DNA of 64,000 bases from Oceanicola sp. D3 (GTDB taxonomy: Bacteria; Pseudomonadota; Alphaproteobacteria; Rhodobacterales; Rhodobacteraceae), in NCBI RefSeq assembly GCF_006351965.1, contig NZ_CP040932.1, positions 3,658,001 through 3,722,000 on the forward strand, read 5' to 3'. Positions within the stretch are counted from its first letter, which is position 1. Each line of letters starts with the position of its first letter. Below are positions 1 through 8,460 of the stretch, one piece after another. The notes below the pieces were generated by a model that was given only the letters and a program-made list of their open reading frames with translations, was not told the origin of the DNA and searched no databases. The translations under genes were made by a program, and so were the position numbers.

Positions 1-2047
1 GCACCATGTGCAGGTGCTCCACGTCACGCAAGTCCACATCTATCAAGAGACGATAAAAATCCTGTTTCCGGTCGATAAAGTGCAGATCGGATATATTCGC
101 CTTCTGCTCCCCGATCAGGGTGCAGATGCGCCCGAGGATGCCCGCATCGTTGGAGATGGTCAGCTCGACGGTCACGGTGTTGACGGCACCGTGCTGGCCG
201 GAGTGCCATTGGAGGTCAACCCAGCGGTCAGGCTCGTCGTCAAACTCCACCAGCACCGGGCAGTCGATGGCATGCACGATCACACCCTTGCCGCGATAGG
301 TGATGCCAACAATCCGCTCGCCCGGCACCGGCTGGCAGCATTGGGCGCGGGTGGAGATCTGGCCTTCGGGTAGGCCCACAACCGAGCGGGCCTCATCCAC
401 CACCTCGCCGCGATGGGCTTCGGCAAGGTCGGGATAGAGCGTGCTCACCACGTCACGCGCGGTCAGCTCGGCCGATCCGAGGCGCGCCAGCAGCTCTTCA
501 TGGTCTACCAGCCCAAGCGTTCGGGCCGCCGTGGTCAGCGCCTTTTCCGTGGCCTTCTTGCCGACATGCTCAAAGGCCACGCGGGCCAGTTCGCGCCCGA
601 GCTTGATAAAGCGCTCGCGGTCTTCTTCGCGGAGGGAGCGGCGGATGGCACTCTTGGCCCGGCCCGTCACCACGATATCCAGCCATGTCGGCTGCGGCCT
701 CTGGCCCTCGGCGGTGATGATCTCCACCTGCTGGCCGTTCTTCAGCCGTGTCCAGAGCGGCACGCGCAGCCCGTCAATCTTGGCCCCCACGCAGCTGTCG
801 CCAATGCGGGTGTGAATGCCATAGGCATAGTCGATCGGGGTCGCCCCGCGGGGCAGCTTGATCACATCGCCCTTGGGGGTGAAGCAGAACACCTGGTCCT
901 GATACATCTCCAGCTTCACATGCTCGAGAAACTCGTCGTGGTCTTCCACGTCGAGCCTGTCAGTCAGCGAGCGGATCCATTGCGCCGGGTCGACGGCAAA
1001 GCGGTTTTCGGCGCGCACCCCGTCTCGGTAGCTCCAATGCGCGGCCACGCCAGCCTCGGCCACATCATGCATCTCGCGGGTGCGGATTTGCACCTCAACC
1101 AGCTTGCCGTCGCGGCCCGTCACAGTGGTGTGGATCGAGCGGTAGCCGTTGTTCTTGGGGGCCGAGATGTAATCCTTGAAGCGCCCGGGCACCGCCGTCC
1201 AGCGGGCGTGAATCGCGCCAAGCACGCGGTAACAATCCTCTTCGGAGTCGAGGATCACCCGGAAGCCATAGATATCGGCCAGCCGCGAAAAGCTCTTTTG
1301 CTTTTCCTGCATCTTCCGCCAGACGGAGAAGGGCTTCTTGGCGCGGCCCAGCACCTCGCCCTTTATGGCCGACTTCTTCAGCACCTTCTGAATGTCGCGG
1401 GTGATGCTGTCGATCACATCGCCGCTCTCACGTTGCAGCATGATGAAACGGCGGATGATCGAGTTGCGGGCCTCGGGGTTCAGCACTTTGAAGGCGAGGT
1501 CTTCCAACTCCTCGCGCATCCACTGCATCCCCATGCGCCCGGCGAGCGGCGCGAAGATATCCATCGTCTCGCGCGCCTTCTGCGCCTGCTTCTCGGGGCG
1601 CTGAAACTTGATGGTGCGCATGTTGTGCAGCCGGTCCGCCAGCTTGACGAGCAGCACGCGCGGGTCGCGGCTGACGGCCATGATGAGCTTGCGGAAGTTC
1701 TCGGCCTGCTTGGTCTCGGTGCTGGAAAGCTGGAGATTGGTCAGCTTGGTGACGCCATCCACCAGCTCGGCCACTTCGGCCCCGAACTGGCGCGACACAT
1801 CGGAGTAGCTGGCCATCGTGTCTTCGATGGTGTCATGCAGCAGCGCGGTGATGATCGTGTCATCATCCAACATCTGCCGCGCCAACAGCTCGGCCACAGC
1901 GACGGGGTGGGTAAAATAGGGCTCGCCCGACTGGCGCAGCTGGCCGTCATGCATCTTTTCGCCATAGGCAAAGGCCTCGGCGATCCGCTTGGCGTCACAG
2001 TTCGGGTTGTAGGAAGAAACGAGGGCGACGAGACCGTCGGAGTCCAT
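1..2047 (-). CDS. rsh: Bifunctional (p)ppGpp synthetase/hydrolase (RelA/SpoT, Rsh), 3' end off the window
   Basis: Stringent-response enzyme that makes and degrades (p)ppGpp. Translating the minus strand from ATG at 2047 gives an N-terminal HD hydrolase domain with ALLHDTIEDT, then a synthetase domain containing GRFKDYISAPKNNGYR followed by SIHTTV, a TGS domain (KGDVIKLPRGATPIDYAYG), and near the left edge an ACT-like stretch (LLIDVDLRDVEHLHMV). About 682 residues are visible; the family is usually near 710, so only the last few dozen residues are missing. The HD motif is intact, so it should be a true bifunctional Rsh rather than a synthetase-only RelA. It is the last visible gene of a folK-rpoZ-rsh operon, 22 bp after rpoZ. 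Family call is certain; the symbol is conventional. Confidence 0.95.
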   Translation of the reverse strand, partial: MDSDGLVALVSSYNPNCDAKRIAEAFAYGEKMHDGQLRQSGEPYFTHPVAVAELLARQMLDDDTIITALLHDTIEDTMASYSDVSRQFGAEVAELVDGVTKLTNLQLSSTETKQAENFRKLIMAVSRDPRVLLVKLADRLHNMRTIKFQRPEKQAQKARETMDIFAPLAGRMGMQWMREELEDLAFKVLNPEARNSIIRRFIMLQRESGDVIDSITRDIQKVLKKSAIKGEVLGRAKKPFSVWRKMQEKQKSFSRLADIYGFRVILDSEEDCYRVLGAIHARWTAVPGRFKDYISAPKNNGYRSIHTTVTGRDGKLVEVQIRTREMHDVAEAGVAAHWSYRDGVRAENRFAVDPAQWIRSLTDRLDVEDHDEFLEHVKLEMYQDQVFCFTPKGDVIKLPRGATPIDYAYGIHTRIGDSCVGAKIDGLRVPLWTRLKNGQQVEIITAEGQRPQPTWLDIVVTGRAKSAIRRSLREEDRERFIKLGRELARVAFEHVGKKATEKALTTAARTLGLVDHEELLARLGSAELTARDVVSTLYPDLAEAHRGEVVDEARSVVGLPEGQISTRAQCCQPVPGERIVGITYRGKGVIVHAIDCPVLVEFDDEPDRWVDLQWHSGQHGAVNTVTVELTISNDAGILGRICTLIGEQKANISDLHFIDRKQDFYRLLIDVDLRDVEHLHMV

Positions 2048-2069
2048 GCCTGTCGCCCTTGGTTTGAGG

Positions 2070-2423
2070 TTACTTCTGTTCCTGCGCTTCCATCAGGGCG
2101 CGGAGGAGCTTCTCTTCCGACATGTCGTCGTCGGCGGGCTTGTCCTGCTCGGCACCCATCAGCAGCGCCATTGCATCATCCTCGGGCTCATCAACCTCAA
2201 TCTGGGTCTGATAGCTCTCGATCATGCGCTCGCGCAGATCATCGGCCTGCTGGGTCTCCTCGGCAATCTCGCGCAGCGAGACAACCGGGTTCTTGTCGTT
2301 GTCGCGCTCGATGGTGATGCTGCCACCTGCGGCAATCTCACGAGCCCGGTGCGCGGCGAGCATGACAAGCTCGAAGCGGTTGGGGACTTTATCGACGCAA
2401 TCTTCAACGGTGACGCGGGCCAT
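2070..2423 (-). CDS. rpoZ: RNA polymerase omega subunit
   Basis: Small subunit that helps assemble and stabilise the beta' subunit of RNA polymerase. The 117-residue product starts [20 protein letters not shown] and continues with a helical segment LAAHRARE, the omega signature, followed by an acidic C-terminal tail rich in D and E, typical of alphaproteobacterial RpoZ. The ATG at 2423 has an AGGAG ribosome-binding site 7 nt upstream. It lies between folK and rsh on the same strand, the usual order in this group, and couples polymerase and stringent-response genes (omega is part of a ppGpp binding site in some bacteria, known from the family). Confidence 0.97.
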   Translation of the reverse strand: MARVTVEDCVDKVPNRFELVMLAAHRAREIAAGGSITIERDNDKNPVVSLREIAEETQQADDLRERMIESYQTQIEVDEPEDDAMALLMGAEQDKPADDDMSEEKLLRALMEAQEQK

Positions 2424-2547
2424 GGATATCTCCTGCAGGGAGGGTTGGGCAGTGAAGGCCGCTACTTAACGGGGCTATGGGGCGATGGCAAGGGGGCGGG
2501 GGCCGGTTTTGAAGGAGCAGGCCCCGGTTTTGCAGGGCATTGCGGCA

Positions 2548-3114
2548 CTATGACAGGGGTTTGATCTCATCGCGTGCCTTTTGCGGCAGCGCCGCCGCCA
2601 TTTGCGCCACCGAAAGGCCGGTGACGGGGTGTGTCCAATCCGGGGCAATGTCCAACAAGGGCACCAGCACAAAGGCGCGCTCGGCCAACCGGGGATGCGG
2701 CAGGATCAGCTCTTGCGGGGTTTCTCGCGCAGCGCTGACGGCAGAAAGCCCCGCCCAGCGCCGCCATGTGGGCCGGTCGGGGCGCACCGCATCACCCCAG
2801 CCGATCAGGTCGAGGTCCAGCGTGCGCGGGCCCCAGCGCTTGTTGCGCACCCGCCCGTGCGCCGCCTCGACGGCGTGCAGATGCGCCAGAACCGCCTCGG
2901 GAGACATCGTGGTTTCAGCCAAGACAGCGGTATTCACAAAATCCGGACCTGCCCCCTGCGGAAATGCAGGGGTCTCAAAGAGGCGGCTTTTTGCCACTAT
3001 CGCAAACGAATCGTGATTGAGGGCGGAAAGCGCCGACAGGATCGTTACATTTGGGTGACCCGCCGGTGACGTTGCGTTTGACCCGGCGGCAATAAGAGCA
3101 TTTGTGACTGTCAT
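2548..3114 (-). CDS. folK: 2-amino-4-hydroxy-6-hydroxymethyldihydropteridine diphosphokinase
   Basis: Folate pathway enzyme transferring pyrophosphate from ATP to 6-hydroxymethyl-dihydropterin. The 188-residue protein opens with NALIAAGSN, has the FETPAFPQG loop near residue 47, the diagnostic RWGPRTLDLDL at 93-103 (acidic pair binding the two Mg ions) and the LPHPRLAERAFVLVPL segment after it. Length is slightly above the typical 160-170 because of an N-terminal serine/alanine-rich insertion. First gene of the folK-rpoZ-rsh operon; 124 bp separate it from rpoZ, so rpoZ may also have its own promoter. Start ATG at 3114. Confidence 0.93.
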   Translation of the reverse strand: MTVTNALIAAGSNATSPAGHPNVTILSALSALNHDSFAIVAKSRLFETPAFPQGAGPDFVNTAVLAETTMSPEAVLAHLHAVEAAHGRVRNKRWGPRTLDLDLIGWGDAVRPDRPTWRRWAGLSAVSAARETPQELILPHPRLAERAFVLVPLLDIAPDWTHPVTGLSVAQMAAALPQKARDEIKPLS

Positions 3115-3129
3115 ATGACACTAGGAGGG

Positions 3130-3157
3130 TTGCGACCGACTTTATTTACACTATTTT
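3130..3157 (+). promoter_or_regulatory. Candidate sigma-70-type promoter for the NYN-domain gene
   Basis: TTGCGA at 3130-3135 and TATTTT at 3152-3157 are separated by 16 nt in an AT-rich patch, unusual for this G+C-rich window, about 90 nt before the ATG at 3248. It sits in the divergent gap between folK (minus) and the NYN gene (plus). This is a match by eye to a general consensus only; the start site is not known. Confidence 0.4.
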
Positions 3158-3247
3158 CCGCTACGGTCTCGGGAAAACTCCACTCTTTCCCCTCCCACCA
3201 CCACCACACACGGGGAGTTCCGGGCCCATATACAGAAAGGGTATTTG

Positions 3248-3826
3248 ATGTTCTACCGTGATGAGCGCCTCGCTCTGTTTATTGATGGTTCAAATTTATA
3301 CGCCGCCGCCAAGGCCCTGGGCTTTGACATCGACTACAAGCTCCTCCGTCAGGAATTCATGCGCCGTGGCAAGCTGCTGCGCGCCTTCTACTACACCGCG
3401 CTGCTGGAGAACGACGAGTATTCGCCGATCCGCCCGCTGGTGGACTGGCTGCACTACAACGGCTTCTCGATGGTGACCAAGGCCGCCAAGGAATACGTTG
3501 ATAGTCAGGGTCGCCGGAAGGTGAAGGGCAACATGGACATCGAGCTGACTGTCGATGCGATGGAGCTGGCTCCCCATGTCGATCACATCGTGCTGTTCTC
3601 CGGCGATGGCGATTTCCGCCCGCTGGTTGAATCACTGCAACGCCAGGGCGTGCGCGTGTCGGTCGTGAGCACGATCCGCAGCCAGCCGCCGATGATCGCC
3701 GATGAACTGCGCCGTCAGGCCGACAACTTCATCGAGCTGGACGAGCTGAAAGACGTGATCGGCCGCCCCCCGCGCGAGCCGCGCCCCGAGCCTGCGGGCG
3801 CCGAGGAGCTGACCGCCCGCGATTGA
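3248..3826 (+). CDS. NYN domain (LabA/DUF88-type) protein, putative ribonuclease
   Basis: The 192-residue protein is a PIN-like NYN nuclease-fold protein. Acidic residues that build the metal site in this family are visible in ALFIDGSNLY (near residue 15), KGNMDIELTVDAM and FSGDGDFRPLVE. The last 25 residues (PPREPRPEPAGAEE) are a disordered proline/glutamate tail. ATG at 3248 is preferred over the TTG directly before it because AGAAAGGG lies 6 nt upstream of the ATG. It is a single gene divergent from folK and ends at a strong terminator. Family members are thought to process RNA; substrate here is unknown. Confidence 0.85.
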   Translation: MFYRDERLALFIDGSNLYAAAKALGFDIDYKLLRQEFMRRGKLLRAFYYTALLENDEYSPIRPLVDWLHYNGFSMVTKAAKEYVDSQGRRKVKGNMDIELTVDAMELAPHVDHIVLFSGDGDFRPLVESLQRQGVRVSVVSTIRSQPPMIADELRRQADNFIELDELKDVIGRPPREPRPEPAGAEELTARD

Positions 3827-3833
3827 CCCCGGC

Positions 3834-3856
3834 GGTGGGCAAATTGCCCACCCTAC
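3834..3856 (-). repeat. Dispersed intergenic palindrome, family A, copy 1
   Basis: Perfect inverted repeat GGTGGGCA / TGCCCACC around an AT-rich centre, followed on this strand by CCCTAC, so the element reads in the opposite direction to the other three copies (42704, 54738, 56064). The centre here is AAT/ATT rather than ATC. It lies between the convergent NYN and cytochrome c genes, directly before a terminator. Confidence 0.75.
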
Positions 3857-3863
3857 GGTTCAA

Positions 3864-3889
3864 GGCCCGCCCGTTGTGGCGGGCCTTTT
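3864..3889 (+). terminator. Rho-independent terminator after the NYN gene
   Basis: Eight-bp stem GGCCCGCC / GGCGGGCC with loop CGTTGT, followed by TTTT. It reads out in the plus direction and overlaps the last base of the convergent cytochrome c gene. No T-run follows on the minus strand, so it mainly serves the NYN gene. Confidence 0.85.
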
Positions 3890-4362
3890 CAGTTTTGAGA
3901 GGCCTCGAACTGCGCGTTCATGCCGTTATGCGCCTCGATCAGCTCGGACGGCCATGTGCTTTTTATGAAGGCGAGCGTGGCGAGAATCTCTTCATCGCTC
4001 AGCACGCCCTCAAAGCCCATCATGTTGCTCCGGTAGCCCTGCCCCACCACAGCCTCGGTGCCGAACTTGGTGATCGCAAAGAGCATGGCATCAGGGTGGT
4101 GCCACGTGTGGCCGCTCTCATCATGCGGCGGCGCGGGCATCATGCCATCGGCATCTCGCTCCCGCCAATTGGGCACCTGCCCCTCCAGCGCCGCGCCGTG
4201 GCAGGCGGCGCAATTGTCGGCGTAGAGCGTTTTGCCGAGGGCGAGGGCTTCAGGATCGTCATAGGGCAGCAAGCCTGCCGTGCTTTCAGCCTGTCCGGGC
4301 CAAGCAAGCCAGAGGGCTGCGGCCGTGACGGTGGCAACGAGGGTGATGAGGGGGGCTTTCAT
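3889..4362 (-). CDS. Small exported c-type cytochrome
   Basis: The 157-residue product has an N-terminal signal or anchor segment ([20 protein letters not shown]) and a haem-binding CAACH motif in [14 protein letters not shown], followed by a single class I cytochrome c domain. The segment [17 protein letters not shown] supplies the probable axial methionine and the last helix ([13 protein letters not shown]). The ATG at 4362 was chosen over an earlier in-frame start because AAGGAG precedes it and the signal sequence begins there. It would transfer electrons in the periplasm; partner enzyme not evident, since neighbours (NYN, ispH) are unrelated. Confidence 0.88.
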   Translation of the reverse strand: MKAPLITLVATVTAAALWLAWPGQAESTAGLLPYDDPEALALGKTLYADNCAACHGAALEGQVPNWRERDADGMMPAPPHDESGHTWHHPDAMLFAITKFGTEAVVGQGYRSNMMGFEGVLSDEEILATLAFIKSTWPSELIEAHNGMNAQFEASQN

Positions 4363-4492
4363 GGCGGCAAATCTCCTTCTTGCGGAAGGGTCTGCCACCT
4401 TCCAGCAGGGGGAAGGCAAGCCCCGTGCCGATCACGCCCGCGTCAATCGGCAGCGCTTTACCTCGCCCGCGTCGCGCACTACCTCTAGCAGC

Positions 4493-5443
4493 ATGAGCAA
4501 ACCGCCTCTCACCCTCCTCCTCGCCGCTCCGCGCGGCTTTTGCGCCGGCGTCGACCGGGCGATCAAAATCGTCGAGATGGCGCTGGAGAAATGGGGCGCG
4601 CCTGTCTACGTGCGCCACGAGATCGTGCACAACAAATACGTGGTGGACGGGCTGCGCGAGAAGGGCGCGGTGTTTGTTGAAGAGCTGGAGGAATGCCCGG
4701 ACGACCGCCCGGTGATCTTCTCGGCCCACGGGGTGCCCAAGGCGGTGCCCGCCGAGGCCGCCAAGCGCGAGTTGGTCTTTGTCGATGCCACCTGCCCGCT
4801 GGTGAGCAAGGTGCATATCGAGGCCGAGCGCCATGCCGAGAACGGCTTGCAGATGGTGATGATCGGCCATGCGGGCCACCCCGAAACCATTGGCACCATG
4901 GGCCAGCTCCCCGAGGGCGAGGTGCTGCTGGTTGAGGTGCCCGAGGACGTGGCGAGCCTTGAGGTGCGCGACCCGGAGAAGCTGGCGTTTGTCACCCAAA
5001 CCACGCTTTCAGTGGATGACACCGCCGAGATCGTCGCCGCGCTGAAGGCCCGCTTTCCGGCCATCGTCGGGCCGCATAAGGAAGACATCTGCTATGCCAC
5101 CACCAACCGGCAAGAGGCAGTAAAGGCCATCGCCCCCCGCGCCGACGCGCTGCTGGTGGTGGGCGCGCCAAACTCCTCCAACTCGCGGCGGCTGGTCGAG
5201 GTGGCGAGCCGGGCGGGCTCCGGCTATGCCCAGCTTGTGCAGCGGGCGAGTGACATCGACTGGCGGGCACTGGAGGGCATCGGCTCTGTCGGCGTCACCG
5301 CCGGTGCCTCTGCCCCCGAAGTGCTGATCGAAGAGGTGATCGACGCCTTCCGCAGCCGTTACAATGTGACGGTCGAGATGGTAGAAACCGCGCAGGAGCG
5401 CGTCGAGTTCAAGGTGCCCCGCGTCCTGCGCGAACCGGCCTGA
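4493..5443 (+). CDS. ispH: 4-hydroxy-3-methylbut-2-enyl diphosphate reductase
   Basis: Last enzyme of the MEP isoprenoid pathway, reducing HMBPP to IPP and DMAPP with a [4Fe-4S] cluster. The 316-residue protein has the family landmarks in order: [13 protein letters not shown] (first cluster cysteine), [21 protein letters not shown] (second cysteine), [31 protein letters not shown] (third cysteine) and [12 protein letters not shown]. The start is set at [15 protein letters not shown] (4493); longer in-frame extensions upstream have no family similarity. Single gene, divergent from the cytochrome c gene. Confidence 0.97.
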   Translation: MSKPPLTLLLAAPRGFCAGVDRAIKIVEMALEKWGAPVYVRHEIVHNKYVVDGLREKGAVFVEELEECPDDRPVIFSAHGVPKAVPAEAAKRELVFVDATCPLVSKVHIEAERHAENGLQMVMIGHAGHPETIGTMGQLPEGEVLLVEVPEDVASLEVRDPEKLAFVTQTTLSVDDTAEIVAALKARFPAIVGPHKEDICYATTNRQEAVKAIAPRADALLVVGAPNSSNSRRLVEVASRAGSGYAQLVQRASDIDWRALEGIGSVGVTAGASAPEVLIEEVIDAFRSRYNVTVEMVETAQERVEFKVPRVLREPA

Positions 5444-5488
5444 GATTTTCCCTTTTCTGGCCGCCAAGGCTGGGGCACTCTCGCTACG

Positions 5489-5983
5489 ATGCAACGCGCC
5501 CTCTGTCTGATTTTCGCTCTGCTTGCCGCCCCCTCCGCCCGGGCCGAAGGCCCGCCGCCCGTGGTGGTGGAATACGGCTATGACAACGGCTCGCTGCCAC
5601 CGCCCTACCGCGAGGAATTCCGCGCCGAGATCCGGGCCGATGGCACTGCGGTGCTGACCGCCTGCCGGGGGTATGACCCGGAGGGCTGCGTGCAGCGCGA
5701 GGCTCGCGTGCGCCGGAGCAAGCTGCGGGCCATTCGCCGGGTGGCCGAACGTTCTGGCCTTGCGCAACGCCCAGCCGCGCTAAACCCGGAGCCGCCCATT
5801 GGCGGCGGGCTGCGCTGGGGCAAGCTGGTGTGGAGCAAGCAGGAGGTGACCCTCCCCGCCCTGCCCGCCAAGGCAGATGCCGCGCGAGTCAAGGCGGTGC
5901 TGGACGCGATCCATGCCGCCCTCCCCAAAGCAGCCCTTGCAGAGGTCAACGCGGCGGCAGACAGGCTGGCCGAGGGCGAGTAA
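5489..5983 (+). CDS. Small secreted protein, tandem paralogue 1 (unknown function)
   Basis: I do not recognise a named family. The 164-residue product has a clear signal peptide (MQRALCLIFALLAAPSARA, cleavage before EGPPP). The mature part contains exactly two cysteines in CRGYDPEGC (C-x7-C), probably a disulfide, then an alpha-rich region with VAERSGLAQRP and a C-terminal DAARVKAVLDAIHAALP helix. The next gene has the same architecture and landmarks, so the two are an old tandem duplication. The gap to that gene is 51 bp, so they are probably co-transcribed. Likely periplasmic. Confidence 0.75.
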   Translation: MQRALCLIFALLAAPSARAEGPPPVVVEYGYDNGSLPPPYREEFRAEIRADGTAVLTACRGYDPEGCVQREARVRRSKLRAIRRVAERSGLAQRPAALNPEPPIGGGLRWGKLVWSKQEVTLPALPAKADAARVKAVLDAIHAALPKAALAEVNAAADRLAEGE

Positions 5984-6034
5984 CGCCCCTCTGTTCAGGC
6001 TTCCCTTACGGCACACGCTGGGGCAGTGTTGGGC

Positions 6035-6532
6035 ATGACTCGTATTTTGCTTACCCTTTGCCTCCTGCTGCTCGCGCCCGTTCCCGCCCTCGCCGAGCCG
6101 CCCGCGCTCGTTGCCAGATACCTGCATGAAAACACCCGATCGACCGAGCCCGGCTTCAAGGGCTTCTACTTTGAGGTCTACTCGGATTCGAGCGTGATGC
6201 TCATGGCCTGCCGAGGGCCGGAGGAGGAAGATTGCGTGACACGCTATGCCAAGGCAGACCGGGAGAAGGCTTATGCCATCGACACCGCGGTTGAGCGCAG
6301 CGGCTTTGCCGAGCGGCCCCCGCGTGCGTTACCTGCGCCCGAGCGCTACGGCGAGGCGCGGAGCGGTTGGGTTTGGGGCGTTGGCGTAAACGGGCTGAAG
6401 CTGCCGCCCTTCGTCAGCCCCGCCGATGCCGCCCGGATGAAGCCGGTTTACGACGCAATACGCGCCGCCGTGCCGATCCGTGATTACCGCCGCGTGAACC
6501 GTGACGCCGACAAGCTGCTGAAACGAAAGTAA
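6035..6532 (+). CDS. Small secreted protein, tandem paralogue 2 (unknown function)
   Basis: A 165-residue exported protein (signal MTRILLTLCLLLLAPVPALA) and paralogue of the gene before it. Shared landmarks are C-x7-C (CRGPEEEDC), VERSGFAERPP, and DAARMKPVYDAIRAAVP. The C-terminus is basic (KLLKRK). ATG at 6035 is preferred over a GTG three codons earlier because it begins the hydrophobic signal. The two copies differ strongly in the intervening sequence, so duplication is not recent. It ends 5 bp before the LysE gene. Function unknown. Confidence 0.75.
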   Translation: MTRILLTLCLLLLAPVPALAEPPALVARYLHENTRSTEPGFKGFYFEVYSDSSVMLMACRGPEEEDCVTRYAKADREKAYAIDTAVERSGFAERPPRALPAPERYGEARSGWVWGVGVNGLKLPPFVSPADAARMKPVYDAIRAAVPIRDYRRVNRDADKLLKRK

Positions 6533-6537
6533 ATTCC

Positions 6538-7143
6538 ATGAGCTTCGCCTTCCTCCTCACCACCTTTCTCGTCTGCCTCGCGCCCGGCATCGGTGTTGTC
6601 TACACCCTGTCGATGACGCTGGGCGGCGGCTGGCGAGCGGGGGGCTTGGCGGTGATCGGCTGCACGCTTGCCACCGTGGTGCACCTCGCCGCCGCGATGG
6701 CCGGGCTGGCCGCCGTGCTGCATAGCTCGGCACTGCTGTTTCAGGCGATCAAATGGGCCGGGGTGGCCTATCTGCTGTGGATGGCTTGGGGCACGCTCAA
6801 GGGCACAGGCACGCTGGACGTGAAGCCCGAAACGCCCGGCGCGGCGCTACGCATCGTGCGGCGGGGCATCACGCTGAACATTCTGAACCCGAAGATCCCG
6901 ATCTTCTTCATGGCCTTCCTGCCGCAGTTCATCACCCCCGGCGCCGATGCCACAGCGCAGCTTGTGGGCCTTGGCCTCGCCTTCGTCGCCATGACCTTCG
7001 CCGTCTTCGCGCTTTATGCGGCGCTTGCAGGCACCATGCGCGCCCGGGTGCTGGCTTCCGAGCGCGCAATGGCCTGGCTGCGCCGTGCCTTTGCCGCAAG
7101 CTTTGCCGCCCTCGGGCTCCGCCTGGCCTTCGAGCGGGCATGA
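6538..7143 (+). CDS. LysE/RhtB family amino-acid or metabolite exporter
   Basis: The 201-residue protein has about six hydrophobic segments, the N-terminal FLLTTFLVCLAPGIGVVYTL with the family's PGP/PG-type kink, and the characteristic RRGITLNILNPKIPIFFMAF (the NPK motif following TM3). Substrates of family members are amino acids, homoserine lactones and related small molecules; none can be assigned here. Its stop overlaps the start of the methyltransferase gene (ATGA at 7140-7143), so they are translationally coupled. A second LysE-family gene lies at 61860-62480. Confidence 0.88.
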   Translation: MSFAFLLTTFLVCLAPGIGVVYTLSMTLGGGWRAGGLAVIGCTLATVVHLAAAMAGLAAVLHSSALLFQAIKWAGVAYLLWMAWGTLKGTGTLDVKPETPGAALRIVRRGITLNILNPKIPIFFMAFLPQFITPGADATAQLVGLGLAFVAMTFAVFALYAALAGTMRARVLASERAMAWLRRAFAASFAALGLRLAFERA

Positions 7144-7754
7144 AGCCGGAAGACACCCTCGCCGTCTATGACGCGCGGGTGGAGGATTACGTGGCGATGG
7201 GCGCGGCTCTGAAGGAGCGGCCCGACCTTGATGCCTTCATGGCGCGGCTGCCCGAGGAGGCGCATGTGCTGGACCTCGGCTGCGGCCCCGGCTTTTCGGC
7301 GGCGCTGATGGTGGCGCGGGGCTTTGCCGTCGATGCGGTGGATGGATCTGCCGGAATGGTGGCGCGAGCCTCGGCTCAACCCGGCGTGCAGGCGCGGCAA
7401 GCCCGCTTTGAGGAGATCAGCGGGGCGGAAGTGTATGATGGGGTGTGGGCAAATTTCTCGCTGTTGCACGCCCCGCGAGGCGAGTTGCCGGGGCATCTTG
7501 CCCGGCTGCACCGCGCCCTGAAGCCCGGCGGCTGGCTGCATCTGGGGATGAAGCTGGGCGAGGGTGAGGGTCCGGACAGCATCGGGCGGTTCTACAGCTA
7601 TTACAGCGAGGACGAGCTGGAGCACTTGCTGGCGGACGCGGGCTTTGAGATCGCCGGGCGGCGGGTGTCGCGGGGCAAGGGGCTTTCGGGCGATGCATCG
7701 GAGTTTATCGTGCTGCTCGCGCAGGCTATTCCCGTTGCCGCGACAACGGGTTAG
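7140..7754 (+). CDS. Class I SAM-dependent methyltransferase
   Basis: The 204-residue protein carries a standard Rossmann methyltransferase core: motif I VLDLGCGPGFSAALM near residue 46, an acidic residue at the end of strand 2 (VDAVDGSAGMV), motif III-like VWANFSLLHAPRGE, and LKPGGWLHLGMK. The closest general type is the Methyltransf_11/25 group; the substrate cannot be read off. It starts within the lysE stop codon and is followed 10 bp later by the acyltransferase gene, heading a lipid-type gene run. In Escherichia coli ynbABCD a methyltransferase domain also accompanies CdsA-like and CDP-alcohol transferase genes (established knowledge), so a lipid-related role is possible. Confidence 0.85.
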   Translation: MKPEDTLAVYDARVEDYVAMGAALKERPDLDAFMARLPEEAHVLDLGCGPGFSAALMVARGFAVDAVDGSAGMVARASAQPGVQARQARFEEISGAEVYDGVWANFSLLHAPRGELPGHLARLHRALKPGGWLHLGMKLGEGEGPDSIGRFYSYYSEDELEHLLADAGFEIAGRRVSRGKGLSGDASEFIVLLAQAIPVAATTG

Positions 7755-7764
7755 GCTCTCCGGC

Positions 7765-8460
7765 ATGGACAAGCTGACCACCGCCGCCCGCGCCTTTGCC
7801 GCCAAGACCATGGGCCATGCGATCGTGTTTTTCGCGTGGCTGGTCACCGCCGTGCGCGGCATCTGGGAAGGCTGCGAGCCGGTGCCGGTGCAGCGCGTTT
7901 ACTTCGCCAATCACACCTCCAACGGAGATTTCGTGCTGATCTGGACGGCCCTGCCCTCGCGCCTGCGCCGCCGCACCCGCGCGGTGGCGGCGGCGGACTA
8001 CTGGCTGACGAATGGCTGGCGCAGCTTCATCGGGCGTGACGTGTTCAACACCGTTCTGATCTATCGCGGCGAAGAGGGGCGCGATGTGAACCCGATGGAC
8101 AAGATCATGGAGGCGGTGGACGCGGGCGACAGCCTCATCATCTTCCCCGAAGGCAAGCGCAACATGGACCCGGACGTGCCCCTGCTGCCGCTGAAATCGG
8201 GCATCTACAACATCTCGTCGCAGCGCGAAGAGGTTGAGATGGTGCCGGTCTGGATCGAAAACCTCAACCGCGTGCTGCCCAAGGGCAAGCTGGTTCCGGT
8301 GCCGCTGCTCTGCACCGTCAGCTTTGGCGCGCCGATCCGGGTGCGGGCCGGGGAGAGCCGGGAAGAGTTCCTGGAGCGGGCAAGCGCGGCGATGCTGGCG
8401 CTGAAACCCGCCGCCGGGCCGCAAATAACATCGGGCGAAGCGCCGGAGGGCAGCGCATGA
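7765..8460 (+). CDS. PlsC-like lysophospholipid / 1-acylglycerol-3-phosphate acyltransferase
   Basis: The 231-residue protein has the acyltransferase block I NHTSNGD (H-x4-D), a region with IGRDVFNTVLIYRGEE, and block III IIFPEGKRN, the glycerolipid acyltransferase signatures. A hydrophobic N-terminal helix (IVFFAWLVTAVRGIW) anchors it at the inner membrane. It presumably transfers an acyl chain to a lysophosphatidate-like acceptor. The ATG at 7765 is chosen as the first one after the preceding stop. Its end overlaps the start of the cdsA-like gene by 4 bp, so product and next enzyme (PA to CDP-DAG) fit one pathway. It may be a paralogue of a housekeeping plsC elsewhere. Confidence 0.88.
   Translation: MDKLTTAARAFAAKTMGHAIVFFAWLVTAVRGIWEGCEPVPVQRVYFANHTSNGDFVLIWTALPSRLRRRTRAVAAADYWLTNGWRSFIGRDVFNTVLIYRGEEGRDVNPMDKIMEAVDAGDSLIIFPEGKRNMDPDVPLLPLKSGIYNISSQREEVEMVPVWIENLNRVLPKGKLVPVPLLCTVSFGAPIRVRAGESREEFLERASAAMLALKPAAGPQITSGEAPEGSA

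Noticed and set aside
413-2317. Plus-strand frame of over 600 codons opposite rsh and rpoZ
   Set aside because: Antisense shadow of the rsh gene, whose HD, synthetase, TGS and ACT blocks are all readable on the minus strand.
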